64,000 nucleotides of DNA, taken from positions 10,000,251 through 10,064,250 of the forward strand of contig NC_058151.1 of the NCBI RefSeq assembly GCF_011075055.1, read 5' to 3'. The stretch is from Mangifera indica. Taxonomy: Eukaryota; Streptophyta; Magnoliopsida; Sapindales; Anacardiaceae. A program made the position numbers and the translations under genes. A model generated the notes under the pieces. The model was not told where the DNA came from. It made no database searches and saw nothing but the letters and a program-made list of their open reading frames with translations. This document shows, piece by piece, positions 13,741 through 27,700 of this stretch; the stretch's first letter is position 1, and each line of letters starts with the position of its first letter.

Positions 13741-15380
13741 TGATAGGACAATTTAGTAATTTGCTATTTATATGCTTTATATAATATAACCATAACTAGA
13801 GGTAATTTATTCTTCATTACATAATTGAAATTAAAATATTTGTATGAAATGCGGATGATTTTTCTTATTTAATTTAATTAATTGTTAATCTCAACCATTT
13901 ACCATTAAATAGCAGCTATATCAAATGAGACAAATATTTTAATTTCATTACTTTGAATTATTATTAGATAAAGCATAACTAGACGAAATTATGCAGGGCC
14001 CATCCACTGACATGGCAAGATCTAAATTATGAATAAAATAAAATGTCAAAAGCATGACGCCTCGATTTTGTTATAATACAAAATACCTTTAAAGTAATAT
14101 TTAATTTGGATAATATTTTATTATTAAAACAGGTAAATTATCTTACTAATAAATTATTTTAGTTAAATATTCTTGAATATAATTATTTTTAAATATTTTT
14201 TATATTATTTGTTATATTAATTAAAAAAAATTTATTTTTGTCTAAAAAAATTAATAATATAATTATAATAAAATCAAGATTACCTTGATAATTTTTTAAT
14301 ATCTAAAGTGAAGGTGGTAATCATATTACCACTTATATTATCTGTCATGTTAGTATTAATAATAGAAAATTATTTTAATATTTTATTACTGACAAATCAA
14401 ATAAGATAATAAAAGATAGATTTTCAAGATAATATTTAAATCTTTGAACCAAACGACCTCTAAGATTGTTGAAATAACAGAAGTTAACCATTAGAATATA
14501 CAAAAGTTTACTTGGTAGTTCATGTCATTCGGATTGTATTCAAATCATATCAATTCAGATTTGATATCAAAGACCCTTAATCTTAACCCAATTTGAATTT
14601 GAATAGTATTAAAAAATTTCAATCCTAATCTATTTTGAACTATGTATGGATTATCATGAGATAACCTAAATTAAACTGAAATTGTTTCTCGTTTTCACTT
14701 TCCTAATTGTTTTTAGCATTTTAATTTATTCATCAAATTATTTTAATTTACTATTAATAAAACACACAATATAACATTTATCATATTTACAAATAGTTTA
14801 ATAAATTACATACTAAGATTTCTAAAACATTTTAATAATTTTAATAACTAAATCATATTCCCATTATCGAAAAATAAAATCTATTTTTAAATAAAAATTA
14901 AAACAATTACAATAACATAGAGATACAATTATGTGTAATATGTAAGAGATTCAATTGTTATTGATATTTCTCTTTTAATATTTCTTTAATTTGCCCATAA
15001 TAAAATCTATAACAATAACATTTTTCTAAATATTAGATTAATTCGAATAATTTTTGTATTAACTCTAATACGACTTGATTTAATTTTAAGTTGTATTTGG
15101 TTGACTCGAATTAAATTTTATAAAAAAAAAAACTTAACCTTAATCCAGTTTTTTTCTTATCATATATTGTTAGCTCTATATATATAATAGATGGTCATAA
15201 ATCAATATATATTTATCTTGTCTTTTTTTATAGTTTATTTTTCATATTTAAAATTTAACCGAAATAAAAAGGAATCTAATATTTTTTTCAAAATTTTAGG
15301 GGATATTGTTCTTTAACAAAATTTCAGGGGAATTTTGGTGATTTATGCCAAAGCCCCAAACTCGAATCGGTAATCAACCA
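13740..15380. other. AT-rich intergenic spacer
   Basis: There is no open frame of note and no recognisable element, only AT-rich sequence with many poly-A and poly-T tracts. The last 150 bp is likely the promoter of the following gene. Confidence 0.5.
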
Positions 15381-15399
15381 AAAAAAAGGCAAAGCATCA

Positions 15400-15404
15400 G
15401 TCTT

Positions 15405-15434
<30 letters not shown>
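15400..15434 (+). repeat. (TTC)n microsatellite in the 5' leader
   Basis: About eleven uninterrupted TTC units lie 57 bp upstream of the ATG at 15491, almost certainly within the 5' UTR or core promoter. Pyrimidine-rich leaders of this kind are common in plant genes, and length variation here could be a useful polymorphism. Confidence 0.85.
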
Positions 15435-15435
<1 letters not shown>

Positions 15436-15490
15436 GTACAAGTATTAGTCTAGTGGTTTCATTTGCTTCTACCATCTTCGTTTAACTCCA

Positions 15491-18400
15491 ATGGCGACGA
15501 CTACCAAAACCCTGAAGCTGAAGCCAAAACCCAGATCTCCAATTTTGATTCTCTTCGTCTTCTTCTCTCTCATTGCATTTCTTTGCATGTTCTCATCTCT
15601 TCTCTCAACAAATGGCTTCTCCTTCTCTTCCTCATTTTCCTTCAGAAATTTAAAAAGACCGAGGAACAAGAGAGAGCACACTCTCCAAGAAAAGTACTTG
15701 TATTGGGGTAATAGAATTGACTGCCCTGGTAAAATCTGTGAACCTTGTGCCGGCCTTGGTCATCAAGAATCTAGCCTTAGGTGTGCCCTTGAAGAAGCCT
15801 TGTTTTTGAAAAGGTATTAATTTAAGCTTTTTTATTGAAAACCTTTTGAGCTTGTGGGATTTATATATTGAATTGTTCGTTTTCTTGTGGAATTGAGCCC
15901 CGAAAGTTTGAAAGATTAGGCGAATTTGAGTTGCAGATTAGTTTTTGTGAAGAAAGTTAGGAATTTGAATGCTGGAATCTCAAAAGCTTTTAATTGAGAT
16001 CTTAGCAGTGTCTTCTCATGTGATTATGAGCAAATGAAGTTTAAGCTAGATTTTTTACCGGATGTTTAGTGGCAGCAGTTTCATTTAGCATCTTTGTTAC
16101 TCTGCAATGAACAGTGGATTGGTTCTTTTTCTCTCTCTTATGTATTTGTATCTGTTTAGTGTTTCAATCCTGTTAGTTTTCTGCAGAACTTTGGTCATGC
16201 CTTCTAGGATCTGTATCAATCCGATGCACAATGCAAAAGGCATCCTTCATCAGTCTAACAATAAAAGTTCAGAGGAAAGGTAATTTATTGAAGATTCCCC
16301 CCCTAAAGTTTCCAGAATCAGGTGCTTTGTTTTGTAAAAGGAATCGCTTTCACCTGTTTCTTCCTTAGTTCATTAATACTAATAACATTATTTTCAGTTG
16401 ACAAAATAGAACAATTGAATAATCTGAACTTGCTTCATTTTCATATGGTAGGTGGGCAGATGAATCTTGTGCTATTGAATCTTTGTACGATGTGGATCTT
16501 ATATCTGAAACTGCACCAGTCATTCTAGACAACTCAAAAATGTGGTATCAGGTGCTAATGACAAGTATGAAGTTGGGAGTTAGAGGGGTTGCGCATGTGG
16601 AAGGTGTTAGTCGGGCTGATCTCAGAGATGATACTCGCTACTCAAAGCTCTTGCTCATTAATCGAACTGCTAACCGCCTGTCATGGTAATTTGATATATT
16701 TATTATGCTGGCTTTCAGTTATCACCTTTTGTAAGACTCAGAATCTTTTAGTTGGTTGACCTCAGTATTATTAAGTAACAGAGTTTAATGATAAACCATG
16801 CTGCTGTCTTTCATTGTAGGTCACTCAGAATATTCTGGGAACTTAAGTTATTTTATTTAAAAGAAATATTTCTTATATTGGACATACATTGTGAATATAC
16901 GAATTTGCCTTGTTTAGGTGTCCTTAATGAAACTATCAAGTGTTTGATCAATTTGGAGAAAGTTACAGCCATACTATTATGAATTGTTTCTTGTTAAACC
17001 TTTTTGTCTGTTGTTTTAAGAACTTAATTGTGACATGTTGTTCCCTTATTTATCCTTATATTTGAGTTTAATCAAACGTTTGGCCTCAATAATGCCTGAG
17101 TTAGTTCAGTTGACTCTCTGGTTGAATGGATCATTTATCTAAATTCATGTTTGTCTATTCCATCTAAATTCATGGATCATTTATCTAAATTCGTGTTTGT
17201 CTTTTCCATCTGAAATAATGTTAAAAGACATTGTTCCTCTTTTGTAGTCATTTCTTGTTGCAAAATATAAGTTGTTGTTATTCTTTATTAATGAGTAAAG
17301 ATTTTGAATGCCTTTGCTTGTAGCAAAATGCAAGTTGTTGCTTTTCTTATCTATGAGTTAAAAATTTGTATCAAGCAAGTTTTGCACACTAATATTGTTG
17401 TCATTTAGGTTTATGGAATGCAAGGATCGAAAAAACCATAGTGCTATATTGCTGCCACATTCATTTCTTCCATCAATGGCTGCAGAAAAATTGAGGGATG
17501 CAGCTGAACAGGTTTGTTGTATATAATGCCGTCAATTTTTTTTTTTAATGAAAAAGGTTTGAGGAAAAGGATGTTCTTGATTATCTGTGCTAGTGAGATA
17601 ACATACAACTGGACTAATGCTTGTGTTCGTCCATGCTATGCTGATGTGACATTTAAATTAATAAGTAATTTATGTGGCTGTGACAAATTCTTGGGTAACA
17701 TCTGCTGAGGAACTTCAATACCGTCTTCATAGATTGGGAGGGTGACAAGCTTGGTTTTGAATCATCCTTATGTAGAGTTTACATTGAACCAACTCAAATA
17801 TAGAAATTTATATGGCTATACTTCTTTCATAGATTGCGATGGTGATAAAGTCGGGTTCAAGTCATCCTTATTTGGAGCTCACATTAACTGAATCTAACAT
17901 AGAAATTCATATGACCACCTGTCAGCCAAGAATGTCTTGTTAAGAAATAATTGTAAGATCTTGCCCCTTTACTGGATTGGTGACTCATAAAGAAGGATAT
18001 GATTAGTGGCCTTTATGGGTAGCTCTTGTTGGTTGTAAAATATGAGAATCATAGCAGAGTGTCTTAGAAAATAAATGGACCTTTAAGTTTCTAATGAAGC
18101 CAGAAGATGCCAATTGGTTATACTTGAAAGAGTTTATTTATCTTGAAAAGAGAAAAAAGAAAGTAATTAATGACAAATTATAAACTTCATTACTTACTGA
18201 AGATATAATTTGTGATATAGTGGAGTAGATTTAGCCTGTCAGATTTGAAATACTTGTGTAAAGCAACATTGGCTATTAGTTTGAAATTTTGAATGACTAT
18301 GTAATGTCAATGGCTAAGGCCCCTCTCAGCCATGTTTATCATAAAGGGGGAAATTGTTGACTCTATCAAGCAAAACTTCTATGGAATACAGAACATCTCT

Positions 18401-19953
18401 CTATAAGGATCAGAGATCATAAACATAGATTTGCATATTTTTTGATGTGCAAGATCCTCTACATAGGTAAGCACAGAGCATACTTCTCTTATTATGTAAT
18501 GGATAGATGCTCTAAATTATGCAAGGCAAACATTTCCACAAGAAGTTCCCCTTGTGAATAGATTTTGAAGAACTTTTTAAGAAAACACAAATTTTTTTAT
18601 TTTTCTTGATTACTTCTGGATTGATTACAAAGGAAGAGGAGCGGCCTCTTTTACAAAGAGGGCTCAGGCAAAATGAAAAACTATTACATGCGTGATGGAC
18701 AAAGTGGACCACACGTTATTACAAATCGGCATACAAGAGCAAGTTAAATTGATTGAACACTTGTGGTGGAATAGTGAGGACTCAATGTGATGAGTGTCAG
18801 CAGAGTCCTCTTAGAGAGAGAACTTAGTAAAGATAGAGTCTGCCAAATCTGGGTCATCTTTGGGATGTGGCCTAAAGTGAGCACAAGGGTTCTGTAGATG
18901 TTGGTTGAAGAGAGTATCATCCATGTTGTATATATTTGTCAAGATGCATGTATAGTTTTCATTTTTATTGCTTTTAAACCATTAGATTAGTTATATGGTA
19001 TTCCTCTTGGTTAATATTCAGGAGAAGAAAGTGGACGGCTAGGGCCAAAGCCGTAAAAATCTGGTAGATATATTTACCACCTCCTTATCTTTTATCAGCT
19101 CAATTATTTGGGATAAGAGCTGTCATATCTAAACATACTTTTACATCACTGTTTTCCTGTTGGCCAAGGGACATGACACTGATTAAAGTTTGATGGATTT
19201 GAAAACCATATCATATATATGTATTTAGACTGGTAGTGTTGTTTGCAAATTGTAGCGGACCATAATTCTCCTTGCTTCAGCTTCTAATAATTATAGCATT
19301 TAGAAACTCTTAAAATTCATTCCATTTTACAGTTTTCTAGGCGCTGACAAGTTTCATGTCTATAGATAAAGGCACTCCTTGGTGATTATGATGCCATGCA
19401 TGTACGTAGAGGTGATATACTAAAAACCAGGAAGGACAAGAATGGGGTTGAAAGGACCCTGCATCCTCATCTGGACAGGGATACACGCCCAGAGTTTATC
19501 CTCTGCAGGATTAAAGAATGGGTTCCACCTGGGCGGACTCTTTTTATTGCTTCAAATGAGAGAACACCTGGATTCTTTTCACCACTCTCTGTCAGGTAAA
19601 TACTTGGTACATAAGGTCTCTAGGAGTCCAATATGAGAATAATGCTCGAAAGTAACATAAAAAATTTGATAAAAACTTTCATGTTGTGGCTAAGTTGAGA
19701 TTGACTTTTGGTGACTGATACTTGCAGATACAAATTAGCATATTCATCTAACTTCAGCCAGATCCTAGATCCCGTGATTGAGAATAACTACCAGTTATTC
19801 ATGGTTGAGAGGCTTGTCTTGGCTGGAGCCAAAACATACATTAAAACATACAAGGAAGATGATATCGATCTCAGCCTCACTGATGATCCAAAGAAGAACA
19901 CGAAGAATTGGCAAATACCTGTCTATACCCTGGATAGAGATCAGGAGTGCTGA
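15491..19953 (+). CDS. Type II membrane protein, fucosyltransferase superfamily (At2g41150/At3g56750-like)
   Basis: Six exons join in frame to 402 residues: 15491-15813, 16187-16279, 16452-16685, 17409-17511, 19366-19595 and 19728-19953. The N-terminus has a short basic cytosolic tail and then one hydrophobic segment (about residues 17-41), the layout of a Golgi type II glycosyltransferase. A Cys-rich motif (CPGKICEPC) follows in exon 1. HVRRGD at 263-268 is the GDP-fucose-binding motif of the alpha-1,6-fucosyltransferase/NodZ and O-fucosyltransferase group, and FIASNE follows downstream as in those enzymes. The family's actual acceptor is not known to me, so the reaction is inferred. The gene lies directly downstream of the kinase in the same direction, as I recall for the Arabidopsis orthologues. 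Confidence 0.9.
17128..17360 (+). repeat. Short tandem duplications in intron 3 of the fucosyltransferase-like gene
   Basis: Two separate local duplications sit next to each other. A unit of about 38 bp (GATCATTTATCTAAATTCAT...) occurs at about 17128-17165 and again at 17173-17213. A unit of about 60-70 bp, marked by CAAAATATAAGTTGTTG and CAAAATGCAAGTTGTTG, spans about 17262-17360. The copies differ by several bases, so the duplications are not recent. Confidence 0.65.
17724..17920 (+). repeat. Approximately 97-bp tandem duplication in intron 4
   Basis: Two adjacent diverged copies begin CTTCATAGATTGGGAGGGTG (17724) and CTTTCATAGATTGCGATGGT (17823), and end with related TAGAAATTTATATGGC / TAGAAATTCATATGAC sequence. 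They lie inside the 1.85-kb intron between exons 4 and 5. Confidence 0.65.
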
Positions 19954-21711
19954 TATAACACTTACCTGAGTTCCCTTTATGATTCAGCTGACTACTTTTC
20001 CACTGATTACAGGCTCTCAGATGTATGACCGTACTTCCAAGCCAAGATATGCGCATACAGTGTGTTATTGAAATATTGTAGCTTGATGAAAGAATCAAGA
20101 TTGTGAGTGAAAAAGAGAACCTCACTGATTGGCTCTGTAAATTGTGGTAAATTGCAGTGATAAAGTGTTATACGGGATTGTATGTGTTGTTCAATCACAT
20201 TCTTTTAAAATTACTGAGAAATTGAAATCAAATTTTTTGTGTACAGCTCTTGGGCAGTTGCAGTTAACAGCAATTTTTTCAATGGATGATTATGATTCAT
20301 TATTACAAGTTAAATTTTATCTTTTCTGGGTATTTGAGTAGAAGGAACTTCGTTTAAGATCATTTTAAATGATCTCCAACCAATTCGAAGATGCACAATC
20401 TAGACATAAGAAGGCCATTAGCTAATTTAGTTTGAGTTGTGTGTAAATTGAAACAAACCTAAAAACAACACAAAGGCCACAACCGGAAGTAGCTAAATCT
20501 GTTGTGTTTTTGTGGTGAAAATTCATCAATTTGTTTTTACTTAGAAATGGAGATAGCCAACTTTAAACCCTTTTGAGCTCTTTCTCCGCATGAACTTCTG
20601 TGATTTATCCTCCAAATTAAGTCAGTATGAGCTGCACTTCTGCCCCTGGTGTTGTGCAGTATCCTTTATCTTTATAAAAGGAAGAATAATTTGATAAGTC
20701 ATCATTGAAATTATTCATATAGTAATAATTAATTCTTCAAAAAGAAAAAGCCAATCTAATTAGAAATGTACCAAAGGTATGGCTGTAAATCAAAGAAAAA
20801 TATGTGAAGGTTCCATCAGGCAACTGTCATGTGACAACAATGGAGGAAGAACTTCTCAGTCAAACTGACACGTCGAAAGCTAAGCTCTATTCCCATGAAC
20901 AGCATATTTCCCAACTGTCATGTGTGTCATGCCTTTGATTAAACTTATTTTAGGACAATGGTATTTTGAGTCCATAGATAAAAGAATGGCTAGATAAAAG
21001 GCATATAAATTATGGGTCAAAATTCGAAGTTCTACTTTTGTTATGTTTTGGATGTTCAACTTCTTTTCTTACAGGCTTCCTCAGTGATTAACTTCAGATT
21101 TTCCCCTTGAGATGAATTACTCTTCATTAATCAGACAAATGCCTAAAGCTTTCCCTCATATTGAAGTTGAACTGTCTCATTTGCTTTTTGCACATAACAG
21201 CATTCCCAGCAATTGACACAATCATTAATGGTAAATTCCAACAATGAATATGCACGAAAGAAGAATCAATTGAAATTTAACCCAAAAGGCAGGCATGGTT
21301 GAATGTAAGAATAACCCAATTCAAGAATAAGGATAAGCAAATTTACAACCTTAACAACATCTAAAAGGAATCACACGGCCAAATCACCAGAATGCATGAA
21401 ACAAAAGTGTCTGATCAATAAGGCAATGCAAGTTTCCCAATATGTGGTAAATAATTCTACAGGCTCCTAAATATTGGTTTGTAAATAGTGATATGTTAAT
21501 GATTAAAGCTACAGATCTAGACAGCGTCGACAAGAAAAGAAAATGGAAACCCTAAATAGTAAATGAGTGCCATGATGTATTCCTGGAGCATATCAGTTGG
21601 GTCAACATAACGGGCATTTCTTTTTACCCACCACATCTTGGCATCAATGTGATTCTGCTAGGGATTCCAGAAGTCCAGGTTCAAAGTTCTCAACAACTCT
21701 TTTTTTCAGAA
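19954..21711. other. Convergent intergenic region
   Basis: This is the spacer between the stop codons of two converging genes, so it mostly holds 3'-UTR sequence and terminators of both. The first 350 bp looks like the 3' UTR of the fucosyltransferase-like gene. I found no other feature. Confidence 0.5.
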
Positions 21712-24700
21712 TTAGTGAGATTGTGCTTCAAGAAGGATGTTTGTAGCTGCATTTATATCATTTCTTGCCTGCACAAGGGCCTGTCTGGCAGAGTTTTGGT
21801 CAAATCCCATAGAAACAAGTATAGCAATGGAGTCTTCAGGCGGCTCAATGATGGAAGGCGCTGGAGAAGGGTAACTTCTCTGAAATCAAAGTAAACATAA
21901 GTTGTTCAGGAATGCTGATAAGTGCAAATGAAGTGAAAGTCAAATATGATTTACATCAAGATCCCAAACTGCTTGAGCATAAGATTATTTATAAATCACA
22001 GTCAAGCTAAAATCAAATTAGTTTCATCATAAAGAGAAGTTGATATTAACCATTAAAGTATCTGTCATAGAGAAAAGCCAATAAAAGTACATAATAGAAG
22101 TCTACTACAACTCATTTAACTTTTAATCTACATGGAAAAACTTATATCAAAGCTGCTTTCCTTCATTTGCAGCAATTGAGATCAATCAAAGGTATTTCCT
22201 GATTATATAATTACAATTTCATCTTGCTTTGAGCCAAACTAAAAGGTTGAGAAATTACAGCAACGACAAATAATGATAAAAACAAACTAAGCCTAATGAA
22301 CAAAATTATAGCTTATTGGAGTATATAGACGAAAGTACATTATCAAATTTAGGCAGGGTCTCCATTGTAAATGACCAAAACATGATGGGCCACTCTGTAA
22401 TTTACTGTTTTGTATATAAAGCGCCTAAATATTTGTATGATTTAGGGCTTTCATTCATTTTCAGTAAAAACGCCTTTTCTCTCTCTTAGAACTCGCACTC
22501 TTCTCTCATCTCCCTTTGTTTTGTTTTGCAATTAGAGTTCTTTTTTCTGTTTTCCTAGCTCAAATTCATGTCTCTGTCTCAAATCCGTTCATAGCTCAAC
22601 CCTTTCAACATGACATACAGATAGGTAATTGTGTCAAAAATAAAACTACAGACATCTACAACATAAAAAAAATGCAATATATAACCAAAAATTGAACTAA
22701 ATATATCCTTCAAAACAAAGGCATCAAATGAATTGGGAGCAGGAACATTGCCAGTAGAGACTTTATCCACCCCACAGGAGGGTGAGGAGAGAATAGGATA
22801 TTAAGTATTAGGGCAACAGGGTTCAAATCTCATGCATCATGAAAATGAATCCATAAAACATGAATCATGCCCACATGGTTTGGTTAGTTAATACTACTAT
22901 AGTTAACAAGTAAAACAAGTTAGCAGCTGGTAAAAACACAGCCAAGGTACTTGCCTCCACTTGGTGCCCTGTGTAGGATGGCACACTTCCTACAACATTT
23001 CTACTAGGTGCTGCAGGCGAACTCCCAACAGATGGCCAAGAAAGCCGTGAAAAGAATGAAGCAACAAACTCAGGGAACTGTCACAAGAATAAACAGTGAA
23101 ATCAAGAACAATGCATTCTAATCTTTATGACAACATATGCAAATAAAAGAAATACTGCCAATAATTTGAATTTTATACAGTTTTGAATAAGACTTCCTGA
23201 CATCATATGCATATCTCAGCTGCAGTACTTCACTCCAAGAAGACATTGTAAAATAATTTATAATGCCACCTAATAAGTGCCACGGATGCTCTCAGAAGAT
23301 TTAAAACAATCTGAGGCAACTTATATTACCGTCATCTATGACTTTCAATCAGAAACGGAACTACCGACTAAAAGGGTGGCACCCATCATTATGCCTGAAA
23401 TCCTACAGAAGTCATCGACTCCAAATATGCAAGTCTTCAAGGATGCCTCCAAATATGCCACACTTCCACACCCAGACCAGACTAGTCCATTGCTATTCAT
23501 TGCAAAATCCATAGATCAATTTTATAATTAATTCCTTTCTCTTTTCTTCTTAATAAAGGAAAAAAATCACATTTAAGTTGATTTTATTTCTTATCTGTTT
23601 CATTTCCATACAGCATTCAATGTAATAACTCCAATGAAGCTCATAATTGTATGAAAAAGAATCTGCTTAAATGCTTGAACAGAGTACAAGCTATTGTCTA
23701 CATTTGTAGTCTCAGAAAGTTATTTCAGTCCCAACATTATAATGAATTATTACCTTTGCATTGTTTTTATAGGAAAAAAATTACCTTTGCCTTGCGGATG
23801 CATAAGAAATTTAGACGGTACAAGGAACCAGCGAGAATCCCACATAATCCTGGCAACAGAGATCTTTTCCATGATGATAAAAGAAGCTGCCAGACAGAAT
23901 GCAATGTTAGACCCTAGATCTCTACGGTAAGAGGGGGAAGGAGGGCAGACATGGCAAAAGGTAATGAATTACACCCACACTAACCTGGAGACCAGCTAGA
24001 TATATGAAAGACTTATCAGAAAAGCGAACTCCAAATACATGGAACCTTGTCGAAACTGGAATGTCAAAGAAAAAGGGTACAAACGAAGCAAATATAAGAC
24101 CATATGGTCCAGATGTCAGTAGGTTTGTAGCAGGATCTGCAAGAGGAGAAAGATGTAAATGAATCAATTTCTCCACCATTTCGCATTGTAGACAAGTAGG
24201 CAGAAAGATAGAGAAGTAATAAACAAAAAGAACAGCCGCATTTATAGTTTATCCTTTAAGCCCATGATCAGATAGGAGTAAAATCTAGCATGCACAAGCC
24301 AGAAAATAAAGAAAGAAAAGAAGAGAAACAGGAGAACAGGAGAATGAAGCAATTAAGTTAATGTCTTGGGTTAAAAACCATCTCCATAACGTGATAATCT
24401 CATGTTAGAGACCCCACTTCCGCTAGGATTTTTCCCAAGGAGCTCGTGAGTGCAAAAAAATTATGTCATTCCAAGCCTGAGATTGAAAGAATAAGTGTAT
24501 AACTTCCCTTTCAGATCACTTGTCAGACAACAAATCTTTTAGAAGGGCTCTTAATGTTCGGGATGTGCGTCATAGTTTCTTGAACCAATAAGAATTGGTT
24601 AACTTTGGCAAAAATATGAAATTTGTTAACACAATTTGCCAAAGGCCATTCCCAAATGCGAAAGAGTAAACCAAAAATAAAGGACAATAAAACCACAACA

Positions 24701-27700
24701 CGGCTGTCATCTACACAATGCAAAGAGCTGAATCAAATACTTAAAAATTAGAAACTAGAGGAGCATATAAGGATTACAAAAGAGTACACACCTTTTAGAA
24801 GTGCTAGTGCAAGGACCTCAAAGAGTAATGAAACCATTATGGAGAACAAGATGAAGACCTGCATGCATGAAGCATATTCTATATTTATGAAAGAAAAACA
24901 GATTCCAAAGAAAAAGAAACTCAAAACAACTAGAAAAAACATTGTTTTCTATCTTGTGTTACAATCATTGATGGAGAGGATACTCAAGGTAAACTATATA
25001 GTAACTAATCAAACCATAGAAACCCAATTACCCTATATGGGATTCTACCACAACTTCATAAAAGCCTAATGAAAGTACAGAAACAGAATATTTATGGAAA
25101 TAAATGAGCATGACAACTATTAAAGAAGACATGAAAGTACAATTAAACCAACCAAAGGAAAAAAAAAAAACAATTAACCATATCTGTGACGTTAACACAA
25201 ACTCCTAGAGCTAATTTTGGAGATGACATAGCCATGTTGGAAAAAGAAAGTATTTTATAACACCCAACACAAATAATCACATAATACCTGTCAAGATTTC
25301 ATATTCCATGAAAATATTAACAACAAAGCAGAACCAAAATCAGCAGAATGATTGACAAATGTGAATAATGGCTATAGGAAGCTGGACAGTTGAACTACTC
25401 AAAACATCAAAAATCACCTTCACAAGCTGCTGAATCCTAAAATCACCTCTCAAAGTGATGCACTCAATCAAAGAAAATTATACGAAGTAACTGAACTATC
25501 ACACCATGTAAAACAATTAACATGATAAAAAAACATATCAGTTGTACACACATTGGAACCTCTTTAAATACTTTGATCCATTTCAAACAATTTACTTTTT
25601 TCACTAGGCACATTTCTACCACTAAAAAAATAAGCTCTCCAATATCTGGCCAGTCAAATAAAAAGAACCAAGCCAAATTCTTCTTCATTTCAAGAACAGT
25701 TTGTCCTAGTAAACAGTAAAAGTCAGCAGCTCCTTTGCAGACATTCCCAAGTTAATTAATGTTTGCTTGAAACTAAACTTTTCACTTGATAATTTTCTGT
25801 TTTCTTTCAACCTTTCAACACTACAATCAGTATTCTTCTGATTATACAGCATACAAGCAGAACCTATATTATTAAGCCCAACTACTCAATAATTAGATAT
25901 ACTTCCCTCTATTATAATTATATAATATGAAAAATAAGTTAATCGTCCCCACTGGATGCACAAGATAGCAGTGATTACTTTCTAGAATACACAGTAAACT
26001 AAGATATGATGGGGAATTGTGTCAGCTTGCTAATCTGAATAGGCTGGGTCTCTTGTGGATGCACAAGAACTCCTGGGTCAAAATTTTATTCAGACTGGGT
26101 TCTGTCATCAGAGATGTTGGGTAGGAAATAAAAAATATGATACATAAATCACGAGTGGTTTAAAAAGGATGATCACTCACTGAGTACTTATTAGAACCTA
26201 TCTGTCTCTCAAACACCCTGAAGTAGTACAGCAAATACAGCCCAAACATCAGTTCTGTGTGCAGATGAAAAGGCAAAGCCAGACACTATCAAACTTCCAT
26301 AGGCGAAAATTCTTGAAATGTCCTGCCATTAAATATAATAGAACTGATTAGAAAAATCTCATAGAGAATGAGTAGGTAAAAACATAGAATTGCAGTAAGG
26401 CACTATAACTGAAGTAGGGGAAGTTACTAAATGGTTTTCCCCAAAATAAATACCAAAAAACTGATTGTCTAAAGGACATCTAAAGTTTACTATTTTGTGC
26501 TATATCAATTAAGATAATATTCACATCACAGTTTATGGTAGTGTGAAAATCCAAATTTCATGTAAGTTCTCTCACACCATTGTTATGATACTATCCATGA
26601 CAATGCTTGATTCATGCATATTCGAGAAACTATCTAATTAAAAAAATTTCAACCTCTTTCCGTCAAAAGAAATATTTTAGAACTCCATTTATGTCTAAAA
26701 TCCTAAATCCTTGCCTTCAAATATCTATATTTCCCCTGATTTCAAAACTATCAATCCCACATCGAAATTTAACTTCCGAAGAACATCCATGGAAAAATAT
26801 TTCTACAGAGCTAAAACAAAACCCTAGATCAACATAACTGATAAAAAAAAACACGATTTTGATCATAATTCAAGCCATCAATTTCCAATTTAAAAAAACA
26901 GTTTCAAATTGAACATAAAAAAAATTAACAACAAATCAGCTAAAAAAGAGGCACCAAACAAACAGAGGTACCTCATACGACAAACCAAGCTTGTTAAAAC
27001 GGCTTGGATCCAAAGAAAAACGGTGAAAATCGCACTAGCGATGACAAATNNNNNNNNNNNNNNNNNNNNNNNNNNNNNNNNNNNNNNNNNNNNNNNNNNN
27101 NNNNNNNNNNNNNNNNNNNNNNNNNNNNNNNNNNNNNNNNNNNNNNNNNNNNNNNNNNNNNNNNNNNNNNNNNNNNNNNNNNNNNNNNNNNNNNNNNNNN
27201 NNNNNNNNNNNNNNNNNNNNNNNNNNNNNNNNNNNNNNNNNNNNNNNNNNNNNNNNNNNNNNNNNNNNNNNNNNNNNNNNNNNNNNNNNNNNNNNNNNNN
27301 NNNNNNNNNNNNNNNNNNNNNNNNNNNNNNNNNNNNNNNNNNNNNNNNNNNNNNNNNNNNNNNNNNNNNNNNNNNNNNNNNNNNNNNNNNNNNNNNNNNN
27401 NNNNNNNNNNNNNNNNNNNNNNNNNNNNNNNNNNNNNNNNNNNNNNNNNNNNNNNNNNNNNNNNNNNNNNNNNNNNNNNNNNNNNNNNNNNNNNNNNNNN
27501 NNNNNNNNNNNNNNNNNNNNNNNNNNNNNNNNNNNNNNNNNNNNNNNNNTTGCCAAAGGCCATTCCCAAATGCGAAAGAGTAAACCAAAAATAAAGGACA
27601 ATAAAACCACAACACGGCTGTCATCTACACAATGCAAAGAGCTGAATCAAATACTTAAAAATTAGAAACTAGAGGAGCATATAAGGATTACAAAAGAGTA

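Noticed and set aside
26890..27637. Long open frames (190-244 aa) on both strands across 27050-27549
   Set aside because: They exist only because Ns do not create stop codons; the real sequence on either side is intron and a frameshifted exon copy.
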